Assembly: GCA_030426265.1 (NCBI GenBank)
Contig: JAUHYP010000001.1
Coordinates: forward strand, 186,001 to 250,000
Source: Gammaproteobacteria bacterium
GTDB lineage: Bacteria; Pseudomonadota; Gammaproteobacteria; Xanthomonadales; SZUA-36
Direction: 5' to 3'
DNA: 64,000 nucleotides
How positions within the stretch are numbered: the first letter of the stretch is position 1; each line of letters starts with the position of its first letter. The notes beneath the pieces were generated by a model, which had not been told where the DNA came from, did not search any database, and saw only the letters and a program-made list of their open reading frames with translations. Both the position numbers and the translations under genes were made by a program. Positions 56,173 to 64,000 of this stretch are shown in pieces.

Positions 56173-57132
56173 ATGCAAGCGACGGAATTCATCTGGCACA
56201 ACGGCAAGTACAAACCCTGGCACGAGGCCACGGCCCACGTCATGACGCACGCCCTGCACTACGGCTCCAGCGTCTTCGAGGGCATTCGCGTGTACGAGAA
56301 GCAGGGCCGCCCCATGGGTTTTCGCGTTCGCGAGCACCTGCAGCGGCTCTACGATTCGGCGCGGGTCTACCGCATCACCATTCCCTGGGACGCCAACACG
56401 CTGTTCGAGGCCTGTTGTGGCGTGGTCACGCGCAACGGCCTCAACGCCGCCTACCTGCGGCCCATCGCCTTTCGGGGCTACGGCTCCATCGGCGTCGCGC
56501 CCAAGGGCGACCTGCCCGTGGACGTGGCCGTGGCCGCCATCGAGTGGGGCGCCTACCTGGGCGAGGAAGCGCGTGAGAAGGGCGCCCGAGTCTGCGTGTC
56601 CAGCTGGAACCGCGTGGCGCCCAACACCATTCCGGCCGGGGTGAAAGCCGGCGGCAACTACCTCTCCAGCCAGCTCATCAGCATGGAAGCGCACCGCCTG
56701 GGTTATGACGAAGGCATCGGCCTGGCCGCCGACGGCACCCTCAGCGAGGGCGCCGGCGAGAACCTGTTCCTGGTCAAGAATGGGGTGCTGGTCACGCCCC
56801 CGCAGGCCTCCAGCATCCTGGCCGGTATCACCCGCGACACCGTGATCCGCCTGGCGCACGCCATGGGCTTCGAGGTGCGTGAGCTGCCGTTGACCCGCGA
56901 GGCCCTGTACACGGCCGACGAATTGTTCTTCACCGGCACGGCGGCCGAGATCACCCCGGTGGCCTCGGTGGATGACCTGGACATCGGCTGCGGCAGCCGC
57001 GGCGCCGTGACGAAACAGTTGCAGGACGCTTTCTTCGGCCTGTTCTCGGGCGCGACGGAAGACCATTTCGGATGGCTCGAGCCCATGGACGAACCCGTCC
57101 AGGCCGCGGCCAAAGTCGCCAGCGCCACGTGA
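56173..57132 (+). CDS. ilvE: Branched-chain amino-acid aminotransferase
   Basis: 319-aa fold-IV PLP aminotransferase catalysing the last step for valine, isoleucine and leucine. Motifs: [44 protein letters not shown] with the Schiff-base Lys, and [19 protein letters not shown]. An AGGGA ribosome-binding region precedes the ATG. It lies between leuA and leuC, an order I do not know as standard. The stop overlaps a GTG that may be the leuC start. Confidence 0.95.
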   Translation: MQATEFIWHNGKYKPWHEATAHVMTHALHYGSSVFEGIRVYEKQGRPMGFRVREHLQRLYDSARVYRITIPWDANTLFEACCGVVTRNGLNAAYLRPIAFRGYGSIGVAPKGDLPVDVAVAAIEWGAYLGEEAREKGARVCVSSWNRVAPNTIPAGVKAGGNYLSSQLISMEAHRLGYDEGIGLAADGTLSEGAGENLFLVKNGVLVTPPQASSILAGITRDTVIRLAHAMGFEVRELPLTREALYTADELFFTGTAAEITPVASVDDLDIGCGSRGAVTKQLQDAFFGLFSGATEDHFGWLEPMDEPVQAAAKVASAT

Positions 57133-57140
57133 GCGGGTCC

Positions 57141-58613
57141 ATGCCCAACGGCCAGGAGGACCCGGCGGTATCCGGCCAGGATGATGCTGGGGCCCGCACC
57201 CTGTTCGACAAGCTCTGGGATGCGCACATCGTGCGCGAAGAGTCGGCCGACACGCCCGCGGTGCTCTACATCGACCTGCACCTGGTGCACGAGGTGACCA
57301 GCCCGCAAGGCTTCGACACCCTGCGCGCGCGCGGCCTTCCGGTGCGCCGGCCGGACCGCACCCTGGCCACGCTGGACCACTCCACCCCGACCACGCCGCC
57401 GGACGCGAACGGCGAGCGTCACTACTTCACGCCCCAGGCGAAGTCCCAGGTACAGCAGCTCGAGCGCAACTGCGACGAATTCGGCGTGCGCCTGGAGGGC
57501 TGGGGCAGCCAGCAACGCGGCATCGTGCACGTCATGGGCCCGGAGATCGGCGCCACGCAGCCGGGCATGACGGTGGTCTGCGGCGATTCGCACACGGCCA
57601 CCCACGGCGCTTTCGGCGCGCTGGCCTTCGGCATCGGCACCACCGAGGTGGGCTACGTGCTCGCCACGCAGTGCCTGCTGCAACGCAAGCCGAAGACCCT
57701 GCGCATCACTGTGGACGGCCGCCTGGGGCAGGGCGTGGGCGCCAAGGACCTGATCCTGCACATCATCCGCACCATCGGGGTCAACGGCGGCACCGGGCAC
57801 GTGATCGAATACGCCGGGGAGGCCATCGAGGCCCTGTCGATGGAACAGCGCATGACCGTGTGCAACATGTCCATCGAGGCGGGTGCGCGGGCCGGAATGA
57901 TCGCGCCGGACCAGAAGACCCTGGACTACCTCCGCGGCCGCCCGCTGGCGCCGCGGGGTGAAGCCTTCGAGGCCGCGGCCGAACGCTGGCTCGCGCTGCG
58001 CACGGACCCGGGGGCCGAGTTCGACCGGGAAGTGCGCCTGCACGCCGACGACATCGCGCCCACGCTGACCTGGGGCATCGACCCGGGCATGTCCGTACCC
58101 GTCACCGGCACGGTGCCGGCGGGCGGCGCGCCGGGCACGGACCGCGCGCTCGGCTACATGGGCCTGGAGGGCGGACAGGCGCTGCTGGGGCATGCCGTGG
58201 ACATCGTCTTCGTCGGCTCCTGCACCAACGGGCGCATCTCCGACCTGCGCGAGGTCGCTTCGGTGCTGCAGGGCCGCCAGGTGGCGGCGCACACGCGCAT
58301 GCTGGTGGTGCCGGGCTCCGAGGCCGTGCGCCGCCAGGCCGAGGCCGAGGGCCTGCACGAGGTGTTCCTGGCCGCCGGCGCCGAATGGCGCGAACCCGGC
58401 TGTTCCATGTGCCTGGCCATGAACGGTGACCTGGTTCCGCCGGGCAAGACCGCCGTGAGCACGTCCAATCGCAATTTCGAGGGCCGCCAGGGCCCGGGCG
58501 CGCGCACCCTGCTGGCCAGCCCCCTGACCGCGGCCGCCTGCGCCGTGGCCGGGAAAGTCGTCGACCCGCGGGACTTCCTGCCCGCGCCGGCGCCCAAGCG
58601 GGAGGCCGCCTGA
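57141..58613 (+). CDS. leuC: 3-isopropylmalate dehydratase large subunit
   Basis: 490-aa aconitase-type [4Fe-4S] subunit isomerising 2- to 3-isopropylmalate. Motifs: [64 protein letters not shown] (active site), [14 protein letters not shown] and [11 protein letters not shown] (cluster Cys residues). The start may be the ATG at 57141 or a GTG at 57129 that overlaps the ilvE stop (GTGA); both give a longer N-terminus than E. coli LeuC. The stop shares one base with the leuD start (TGATG). Confidence 0.95.
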   Translation: MPNGQEDPAVSGQDDAGARTLFDKLWDAHIVREESADTPAVLYIDLHLVHEVTSPQGFDTLRARGLPVRRPDRTLATLDHSTPTTPPDANGERHYFTPQAKSQVQQLERNCDEFGVRLEGWGSQQRGIVHVMGPEIGATQPGMTVVCGDSHTATHGAFGALAFGIGTTEVGYVLATQCLLQRKPKTLRITVDGRLGQGVGAKDLILHIIRTIGVNGGTGHVIEYAGEAIEALSMEQRMTVCNMSIEAGARAGMIAPDQKTLDYLRGRPLAPRGEAFEAAAERWLALRTDPGAEFDREVRLHADDIAPTLTWGIDPGMSVPVTGTVPAGGAPGTDRALGYMGLEGGQALLGHAVDIVFVGSCTNGRISDLREVASVLQGRQVAAHTRMLVVPGSEAVRRQAEAEGLHEVFLAAGAEWREPGCSMCLAMNGDLVPPGKTAVSTSNRNFEGRQGPGARTLLASPLTAAACAVAGKVVDPRDFLPAPAPKREAA

Positions 58614-59212
58614 TGGACGCCTTCACGACGCTCACGGGCCAGGTGCTGGTGCTGCCCGAGGAGAACATCGACACCGACCAGATCATCCCGGCGCGCTTTC
58701 TCACCGCCACCAGCTTCGAGGGCATGGGCGACCATGCCTTCGCCGACTGGCGCTACGACCGCGAAGGACAGGCGGTGCCGGGTTGCGTGCTGAACGAACC
58801 CCGCGCCGCGCAAAGCCCCATCCTGGTGGCCGGGCGGAATTTCGGCTGCGGTTCGAGCCGCGAGCACGCGCCGCGCGCTCTGCTGGGATTCGGCTTCCGG
58901 GTGGTGATCTCCTCGGAGATCGCCGATATTTTCCGGGGCAATTCGCAGAACGTCGGCCTGCTCCCCGTCGTGCTGCCGGAGGCGGTGCACACCCGGCTGC
59001 TGGCCATGGACGGCGAGGAACTGACCGTGGACCTGGAGGCCTGCGAAGTACGCACGCCCGGGGGAGAACGCCACGCATTCGAGATCGACGGGTTCGCCCG
59101 CTACTGCCTGTTGAACGGCATGGACCGGCTGGATTTCCTGCTGGCCCAGGATCAAACCATCACGCGCTACGAGGAACGTCATGAACGCCAAGATTCTGCT
59201 GCTGCCGGGTGA
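58613..59212 (+). CDS. leuD: 3-isopropylmalate dehydratase small subunit
   Basis: 199 aa, swivelling-domain partner of LeuC. Motifs: VLPEENIDTDQIIPARFL at the N-terminus and ILVAGRNFGCGSSREHAPRALLGFGFRVVISSEIADIF. The start overlaps the leuC stop. The C-terminal 10 codons overlap leuB by 32 bases in another frame, so the two are tightly coupled. Confidence 0.95.
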   Translation: MDAFTTLTGQVLVLPEENIDTDQIIPARFLTATSFEGMGDHAFADWRYDREGQAVPGCVLNEPRAAQSPILVAGRNFGCGSSREHAPRALLGFGFRVVISSEIADIFRGNSQNVGLLPVVLPEAVHTRLLAMDGEELTVDLEACEVRTPGGERHAFEIDGFARYCLLNGMDRLDFLLAQDQTITRYEERHERQDSAAAG

Positions 59213-60260
59213 CGGCATTGGTCCCGAGGTCACGGCCGAGGCCCGCCGCCTCATCGAGGCCGTCGCCGAAATCCATGGACTGAGCTTCGACATCGACGAG
59301 GACCTGATCGGTGGCGCCGCCCTGGACGCCACCGGCGAGCCGCTGCCCAAGGAGACCCTCGCCAAGTGCCGCGAGGCCGACGCCGTCATCCTGGGCGCCG
59401 TCGGCGGTCCCCAGTGGGATGACCCGGATGCCAAGAAGCGCCCGGAACAGGGCCTGCTGAACCTGCGCAAGGAACTGGGCCTGTTCGCCAACCTGCGTCC
59501 CGTCCGCCTGCACCCCAGCCTGGCCCACATCAGCCCGCTAAAGGCCGAGAAGATCCAGAACGTGGACCTGATGGTGGTGCGCGAACTGACCGGGGGCAGC
59601 TACTTCGGCAAGAAGGAACTGGACGCCGACAGCGCCTCGGACGAGTACCGCTACTCGCGCGAGGAGATCGAACGCGTGGTGCGCCTGGCGGCGGACATGG
59701 CGCGCAGCCGCTACGGGCGGGTGACCATGATCGACAAGGCCAACGTGCTGGCCACTTCACGCCTCTGGCGCAAGGTTTCGGCAGAGGTGATGAAGAAGAG
59801 CTACCCGGACGTGGCCTACGAGACCATGCTGGTGGACGCGGCGGCCATGCACATCGTGGCCAACCCCTCGCGCTTCAACGTGATCGTCACCGAGAACATG
59901 TTCGGCGACATCCTGACCGACGAGGCCTCGGTGCTGGTGGGTTCCATGGGCATGCTGCCCTCGGCCTCGCTGGGCACGGGCAAGGCGGGCCTGTTCGAGC
60001 CCATCCACGGTTCGGCCCCGGACATCGCCGGGCGGCGCCTGGCCAACCCCTTCGGCATGCTGGGCTCGGTGGGCATGATGTTCGAATACTCCCTGGGTAT
60101 GCGCGAAATCGCACGGCAGATCGAGCTGGCCATCTGGAATGCCGTCTCGGCCGGCCAGTGCACGCTGGACATCGGCGGCAACCTGCGCACGGACGAGGCC
60201 GCGAACGCGGTGATCGAGCGCCTGGGCGAGATCCACACCAAAAAAGTGGCGTTCATCTGA
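59181..60260 (+). CDS. leuB: 3-isopropylmalate dehydrogenase
   Basis: 359-aa NAD+-dependent beta-decarboxylating dehydrogenase producing 2-oxoisocaproate. Motifs: LLPGDGIGPEVTAEA, LRKELGLFANLRPVRLHP, DLMVVRELTGGSYFG with the catalytic Tyr region, MIDKANVLATSRLWR, VDAAAMHIVANPSRFNVIVTENMFGDILTDEAS and the adenine-binding EPIHGSAPDIAG. Starts inside leuD (32-base overlap). Confidence 0.96.
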   Translation: MNAKILLLPGDGIGPEVTAEARRLIEAVAEIHGLSFDIDEDLIGGAALDATGEPLPKETLAKCREADAVILGAVGGPQWDDPDAKKRPEQGLLNLRKELGLFANLRPVRLHPSLAHISPLKAEKIQNVDLMVVRELTGGSYFGKKELDADSASDEYRYSREEIERVVRLAADMARSRYGRVTMIDKANVLATSRLWRKVSAEVMKKSYPDVAYETMLVDAAAMHIVANPSRFNVIVTENMFGDILTDEASVLVGSMGMLPSASLGTGKAGLFEPIHGSAPDIAGRRLANPFGMLGSVGMMFEYSLGMREIARQIELAIWNAVSAGQCTLDIGGNLRTDEAANAVIERLGEIHTKKVAFI

Positions 60261-60318
60261 GGCGCCGGCGTCGGGTGATGACGGTGACAGGCGACAGGCA
60301 TTCGCTGCGGGGGCGCTG

Positions 60319-61917
60319 ATGGCGACGTTGGACGGCCTTCCCCAGCATTACCTGCAGCGCGCCCTGCGCGCCCAGGTCTACGACGTGGCCCGGCGCACGC
60401 CGCTGGAGCCGGCGCCGAAGCTCTCGGCGCGCGCGGGGGTGCAGCTGCTGCTCAAACGAGAAGACCTGCAGCCCACGTTTTCGTTCAAGCTGCGCGGCGC
60501 CTACAACTGCGTTCACCTGCTGGATGCGGGCCAGCGTGCCCGCGGCGTGGTGGCGGCCTCCGCCGGCAACCATGCCCAGGGCGTCGCCCTGGCCGCGCGC
60601 GAACTGGGCGTGCAGGCGAGAATCTTCATGCCGCGCACCACCCCGGACATCAAGGTCCGGGCCGTCGCCGCCCTGGGCGCGGAAATCGTCCAGACCGGTG
60701 ACGATTTCGACAGCGCCTGCGCGGCGGCCATGGCCGATGCCGAGGCCAGCGGCGCGCGCTTCATTCATCCCTTCGACGACGAGGACGTGATCGCCGGCCA
60801 GGGCACCATCGGCGTGGAGATCACCCAACAGTTGCCCGAGCCGCCCGACGCGGTGTTCGTCGCCGTGGGCGGCGGCGGCCTGGCCGCGGGCGTTGCGGCC
60901 ACCGTCAAGGCCATCTGCCCGGACACGAAGGTCATCGGCGTGGAACCGGAGGATGCCGCCAGTATGCGGCGGGCGCTGGAAGCGGGGGCGCCGGTGGACA
61001 TCGGCGCCACGGGCATGTTCGCCGACGGCGTGGCGGTGCGAAAGGTCGGCCGGACCACCTTCCGGCTGTGCCAGGCCCTGCTGGACGAGGTGATCACGGT
61101 CAGCGTCGACGAGGTCTGCACTGCCGTGCGCCTGGTGTTCGAGGAGGCGCGGGCGGTGCCCGAGCCCGCCGGCGCCCTGGCCGTGGCCGGCGCCCTGGCC
61201 TGGGCGAAAGCCAACCCCGAATCCGTACGCGCCGATGCCCGCTGGGTGGCCGTCGTCAGCGGGGCGAACGTGAATTTCGACCGGCTCGGACACGTGGTCG
61301 AACGCTGCACCCTGGGCGACGGTTCGGAGGCCCTGCTGGCGGTGAACATTCCCGAACGGCCGGGCAGCTTCCTGGAGTTCTGCGGCATCCTGGGACAGTC
61401 CTCGGTCACCGAGTTCAATTACCGCCACAACGGCACCGCCGAGGCGCGCGTGTTCGTGGGCGTGCGCCTGAGCGAACCGTCCAGCGCGCTGCAGGAACAC
61501 CTTGGGGACGCCGGCTACGAGGTCATCGACCTCACCGGCAACGAGGTGGCCAAGCTGCACCTGCGCCACCTGGTGGGGGGCTGCCTGCCCGTGGCGGAGC
61601 GCGAGGTGCTCTACCGCTTCGAATTCCCGGAGCGTCCCGGGGCCTTGCTGGAGTTCCTGACGGTGCTTGCCGGACGCTGGTCCATCAGCCTGTTCCACTA
61701 CCGCAACCACGGCGCCGCCCACGGGCGCGTGCTGGCCGGCTTCCTGGTGCCCGAGGGCGACGATGCGGCCTTTGCCGCCTTCCTGCAGGAAACCGGCTAC
61801 CACCACGTGGACGAGAGCGACAACCCGGCGTGCCGGGAATTTCTTTCCCGGCTACCCGAGGCGGCGGCCACGGAACGATCCGCCAGCGGCGAGCGCCGCA
61901 TGAAGACGGTCATCTGA
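60319..61917 (+). CDS. ilvA: Threonine dehydratase, biosynthetic
   Basis: 532-aa PLP enzyme deaminating threonine to 2-oxobutyrate, the entry to isoleucine synthesis. Catalytic domain: KREDLQPTFSFKLRGAYN with the Schiff-base Lys, VVAASAGNHAQGVALAA and the glycine-rich phosphate loop VGGGGLAAG. The C-terminal third holds two ACT-like regulatory domains (GSEALLAVNIPERPGSFLEFCGIL; LYRFEFPERPGALLEFLTVL), so allosteric control by isoleucine and valine is expected. 58 bp after leuB; last gene of the superoperon. Confidence 0.95.
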   Translation: MATLDGLPQHYLQRALRAQVYDVARRTPLEPAPKLSARAGVQLLLKREDLQPTFSFKLRGAYNCVHLLDAGQRARGVVAASAGNHAQGVALAARELGVQARIFMPRTTPDIKVRAVAALGAEIVQTGDDFDSACAAAMADAEASGARFIHPFDDEDVIAGQGTIGVEITQQLPEPPDAVFVAVGGGGLAAGVAATVKAICPDTKVIGVEPEDAASMRRALEAGAPVDIGATGMFADGVAVRKVGRTTFRLCQALLDEVITVSVDEVCTAVRLVFEEARAVPEPAGALAVAGALAWAKANPESVRADARWVAVVSGANVNFDRLGHVVERCTLGDGSEALLAVNIPERPGSFLEFCGILGQSSVTEFNYRHNGTAEARVFVGVRLSEPSSALQEHLGDAGYEVIDLTGNEVAKLHLRHLVGGCLPVAEREVLYRFEFPERPGALLEFLTVLAGRWSISLFHYRNHGAAHGRVLAGFLVPEGDDAAFAAFLQETGYHHVDESDNPACREFLSRLPEAAATERSASGERRMKTVI

Positions 61918-61924
61918 CCGGTCA

Positions 61925-61941
61925 CGGGGACGTTGTCCCGG
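61925..61941. repeat. GGGAC/GTCCC palindrome after ilvA
   Basis: GGGAC (61927-61931), GTT, GTCCC (61935-61939) with the right flank GGC, like the palindromes at 30985-31009 and 45191-45207. It may be a terminator arm or a dispersed REP-like element. Confidence 0.35.
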
Positions 61942-61990
61942 CAGATTGACGGGATGCCCCTGGAGCGTCGCGCGAGTTGAAAGAGGTTTG

Positions 61991-62008
61991 TCTGGCCTCA
62001 CGGCCAGA
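61991..62008. terminator. Hairpin downstream of ilvA
   Basis: Perfect 7-bp arms TCTGGCC (61991-61997) and GGCCAGA (62002-62008), loop TCAC. No T tract; lies 11 bp before a second hairpin. Confidence 0.4.
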
Positions 62009-62018
62009 TCGTCAGGTG

Positions 62019-62041
62019 AAGCCCGGCCCCGGCCGGGCTTT
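62019..62041. terminator. Terminator hairpin between convergent ilvA and cysG
   Basis: AAGCCCG (62019-62025) and CGGGCTT (62034-62040) pair with further GC pairing inside; a short T run (TTT) follows on plus and the flanking A's serve the minus strand. Ends at the cysG stop codon. Confidence 0.65.
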
Positions 62042-62043
62042 GT

Positions 62044-63465
62044 TCATGCGGCCCGGGCGCTGGCGACAGGAAGGTCGTTGACCTGGCCACTGCCTTCGAA
62101 CCAGGCCAGTTGCCGGCCCACGGCCGCAACCTCGCCGATGACCAGCAGGGCCGGCGCGCCCCGCGGCGCGCGGGCGGCCAGGTCGGGCAGCTGGTCGAGG
62201 TGTCCGTGCAACGTGGTCTGCGTGTCACGCGTACCGTCCGCGACCAGGGCGACGGGCAGGTCCGCGGGCAAGCCGGATTCGAGCAGCTTGCCTTTCAGTT
62301 CCGCCGCGCGTTGCGCGCCCATGTAGACCGCGAGTGTGCGGCCCTCGCCGGCCAGCGCCTGCCAGTCGGGCTCGCGCCCGCCCTCCGGGGTGTGGCCGGT
62401 GATCAGGGTCACGGCGTGGGCGTGGTCGCGGTGTGTGAGCGGGATGCCTGCGAAGGCGGCGCAGCCGATGGCGGCGGTCACGCCGGGCACGACTTCGTAG
62501 TCGATGCCATGGGCCCGCAGGTGCTCCAGCTCCTCGCCACCGCGACCGAACACGAAGGGATCCCCCCCCTTCAGGCGCACCACCTGGCGCCCCTGGCTGG
62601 CGTGTTCGACCATCAGTTCGTGAATGGATTCCTGGCGGGTGGCGTGGCCGCCGCAACGCTTGCCGACGTCGATGAAATCGGCGTCACGCCGCGCCAGGTC
62701 GAGAATTTCGGGTGAGACCAGCCGGTCGTGCAGGATCACGTCGGCCTGCCCCAGGGCCTGCAGGGCCCGCAGCGTCAGCAGGTCCGCCCGACCCGGCCCG
62801 GCGCCGACCAGGACGACCTTGCCGGGCAGGGGTTTCCTGGCGGCCTGGTCCAGGCCCTTCTTCAGCCGGCGCTCGATGTCCTTCGCGGGCAGCGCGCCCA
62901 GCGCATGGACCTGCCCGCGGTCCAGCAAACGGTCCCAGGCGCGGCGCCGTTCGGGCAGGGGCAGCCGGGCGGCACGGTCGCGCAGGCGTCCGGCCGCGGC
63001 GGCGACCTTGCCCAGGCCCTGGGGGAGCAGGGCCTCGATCCAGCCGCGGATGCGTCGCGCCAGCACGGGCGAGGCGCCCGCGCTGGAGATGGCCACCTGC
63101 ACCGGGTCGCGGTCGACGATGGCCGGCGTGATGAAGCGGCAGTGTTCACGGTCGTCGACGACGTTGACCGGCAGCCGCCGCGCCTCCGCCTCGGCATGTA
63201 CCCGGGCATTGAGTTCCGCATCGTCGGTGGCGGCGAAGACCAGGCGGGGGCCGTCGAGCTGGGCCGGTCTGAACTCGCGGGCGATCCACTCCACCCTGCT
63301 GCCGTCGACCGCGGTCAGCAGGGCCGGGTTCAGCGTCTTCGCGACCAGCTGGACGCGCGCGCCGGCCTTGCGCAGCAGCACGACCTTGCGCTCCGCGACC
63401 GCGCCGCCGCCCACGACGAGCACGGGTTCGTCCTGGATGTCCATAAACAGGGGGAAATACCGCAT
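62044..63465 (-). CDS. cysG: Sirohaem synthase (uroporphyrinogen-III methyltransferase / precorrin-2 dehydrogenase / ferrochelatase)
   Basis: 473-aa trifunctional enzyme making the sirohaem of sulfite and nitrite reductases. Residues about 1-150 are the NAD-dependent dehydrogenase/ferrochelatase domain (YFPLFMDIQDEPVLVVGGGAVAERK; catalytic Asp region FAATDDAELN; AISSAGASPVLARRI). About 150-210 is the dimerisation/helical part, and about 215-460 the SUMT methyltransferase (GKVVLVGAGPGRADLLTLRALQALGQADVILHDRLVS; VVRLKGGDPFVFGRGGEEL; VVPGVTAAIGCAAFAGIPLTHR). The ATG at 63463-63465 gives the standard N-terminus; the longer open frame upstream is ignored. Divergent from the cysB-like regulator gene. 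Confidence 0.96.
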   Translation of the reverse strand: MRYFPLFMDIQDEPVLVVGGGAVAERKVVLLRKAGARVQLVAKTLNPALLTAVDGSRVEWIAREFRPAQLDGPRLVFAATDDAELNARVHAEAEARRLPVNVVDDREHCRFITPAIVDRDPVQVAISSAGASPVLARRIRGWIEALLPQGLGKVAAAAGRLRDRAARLPLPERRRAWDRLLDRGQVHALGALPAKDIERRLKKGLDQAARKPLPGKVVLVGAGPGRADLLTLRALQALGQADVILHDRLVSPEILDLARRDADFIDVGKRCGGHATRQESIHELMVEHASQGRQVVRLKGGDPFVFGRGGEELEHLRAHGIDYEVVPGVTAAIGCAAFAGIPLTHRDHAHAVTLITGHTPEGGREPDWQALAGEGRTLAVYMGAQRAAELKGKLLESGLPADLPVALVADGTRDTQTTLHGHLDQLPDLAARAPRGAPALLVIGEVAAVGRQLAWFEGSGQVNDLPVASARAA

Positions 63466-63540
63466 GGTTCTGACCTGGTGAATGTTTCCGATACCCCGGA
63501 ATGTACGGACCCGGGCGCCTGTGCGGAAAGACAGGTTCCC

Positions 63541-63567
63541 TTGGACCTTAGACAGGGTGGTTATAAG
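63541..63567 (+). promoter_or_regulatory. Weak candidate promoter upstream of the cysB leader
   Basis: TTGGAC (63541-63546), only 15 bp spacer, TATAAG (63562-63567). If used, the transcript would start near 63574 and meet the strong terminator at 63760-63785 after about 210 bases. Nothing else was recognised in 63466-63759. Confidence 0.3.
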
Positions 63568-63759
63568 CCCATGCGAATTGATTGCTTGAGATCGATCGGT
63601 TCCAAGCTTATTCTCCCAAGGCATGAGGACGATCCGGCCAGCATTGACCCCATCTGCGTGCTGCTCCCAGCACCACGCCGTGATGTGGCTTTGCCTCTGT
63701 CCGCACCGTTCCGGGTGAGGGCCGCCGCCGTCTGATCGATCGTCGAGCAAGCGAACCCC

Positions 63760-63785
63760 ACCCGCCCCAGAGCGGGTTTTTTTTT
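63760..63785 (+). terminator. Strong intrinsic terminator just upstream of cysB
   Basis: ACCCGC (63760-63765), loop CCCAGA, GCGGGT (63772-63777), followed by an unbroken T run to 63785. It lies 27 bp before the cysB ATG and points along the plus strand, where no gene precedes it for more than 1.8 kb. Confidence 0.9.
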
Positions 63786-63812
63786 CACTGGAGCAGGACC
63801 AGGCAACATCCG

Positions 63813-64000
63813 ATGAAACTGCAGCAATTGCGCTACCTCGTGGCGATCGTGGACAACGGCCTGAACATCACCCAGGCCGCCGAGGCGCTGTTCACCTCGC
63901 AACCCGGCGTCAGCAAGCAGGTGCGCCTGCTCGAGGACGAGCTGAACCTCAAGCTGTTCGTGCGCAAGGGCAAGAGCCTGGAGGCGCTGACCAAGGCCGG
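63813..64000 (+). CDS. cysB: LysR-type regulator of the CysB family (3' end outside window)
   Basis: First 62 residues of a LysR regulator. The N-terminus MKLQQLRYLVAIVDNGLNI is close to E. coli CysB (MKLQQLRYIVEVVNHNLN), and the helix-turn-helix LFTSQPGVSKQVRLLEDEL keeps the CysB/Cbl pattern. CysB activates sulfate-assimilation genes in response to N-acetylserine. Divergent orientation to cysG fits. Only the DNA-binding part is visible, so CysB and Cbl-type paralogues cannot be separated. Confidence 0.85.
   Translation, partial: MKLQQLRYLVAIVDNGLNITQAAEALFTSQPGVSKQVRLLEDELNLKLFVRKGKSLEALTKA

Noticed and set aside
63571..63735. 54-codon ORF upstream of cysB as a leader peptide
   Set aside because: Only two scattered Cys codons, no ribosome-binding site, and its ATG lies at or before the start site predicted from the nearby -10.
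63560..63760. tRNA gene ahead of the terminator at 63760
   Set aside because: A GGTTCC stretch is present, but no acceptor stem, anticodon arm or CCA end could be assembled.

Overview
The window is a GC-rich chromosomal segment, almost certainly from a gammaproteobacterium. The order queA-tgt-yajC-secD-secF, a CysG-type fused sirohaem synthase divergent from a CysB-type regulator, an IlvG/IlvM-type acetolactate synthase and a TonB-dependent receptor of the Xanthomonas/Caulobacter type all point that way. The Xanthomonadales (Lysobacterales) or a neighbouring marine lineage is the best guess, but this rests on recognising protein families, not on any search. No rRNA, tRNA, CRISPR array, insertion sequence or phage gene was recognised.

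Layout. 1-4506: 3' end of a secreted protein built from WY-rich modules, then a leftward, translationally coupled kynurenine operon (cyclase-family formamidase, kynU, kmo). 4662-11102: queA, an inserted methyltransferase, tgt, yajC, secD, secF. 11246-13223: glutathione-dependent formaldehyde oxidation (frmA, fghA). 13253-16021: a leftward group with a MscS channel, a DUF6498-like membrane protein, an alkyltransferase-like protein, a zinc-ribbon protein and an unknown. 16040-19695: thiolase, acyl-CoA carboxylase beta subunit and a short-chain dehydrogenase. 19896-21533: lipoprotein PQQ sugar dehydrogenase with a cytochrome c tail.

21562-42723 is the most interesting part: a 21-kb island that appears to take inositol phosphates (probably phytate) from outside the cell to acetyl-CoA. 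It encodes a two-domain beta-propeller phytase lipoprotein, a secreted metallophosphatase, a TonB-dependent receptor, an organophosphate:anion-type transporter, an unknown lipoprotein, an inositol-monophosphatase-like enzyme, a sodium symporter, and the whole iol pathway (iolG, a second inositol dehydrogenase-like gene, iolE, iolD, iolB, an iolC-iolJ fusion, mmsA/iolA) with an RpiR-type regulator. GGAA-N6-TTCC palindromes, usually in pairs 29-31 bp apart, lie in four of its control regions and tie the parts into one probable regulon.

42788-45083: isovaleryl-CoA dehydrogenase and leucine dehydrogenase (leucine catabolism). 45406-49107: a protein with a TonB-C-like domain and a large secreted LasA-like M23 peptidase whose C-terminal modules resemble those of the first gene. 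49325-61917: a branched-chain amino-acid superoperon (ilvD-ilvC-ilvG-ilvM-leuA-ilvE-leuC-leuD-leuB-ilvA), preceded by a promoter, a Leu/Val/Ile-rich leader peptide and a terminator with a visible competing antiterminator. 62044-64000: cysG and the start of cysB in divergent orientation, with a strong terminator only 27 bp before cysB.
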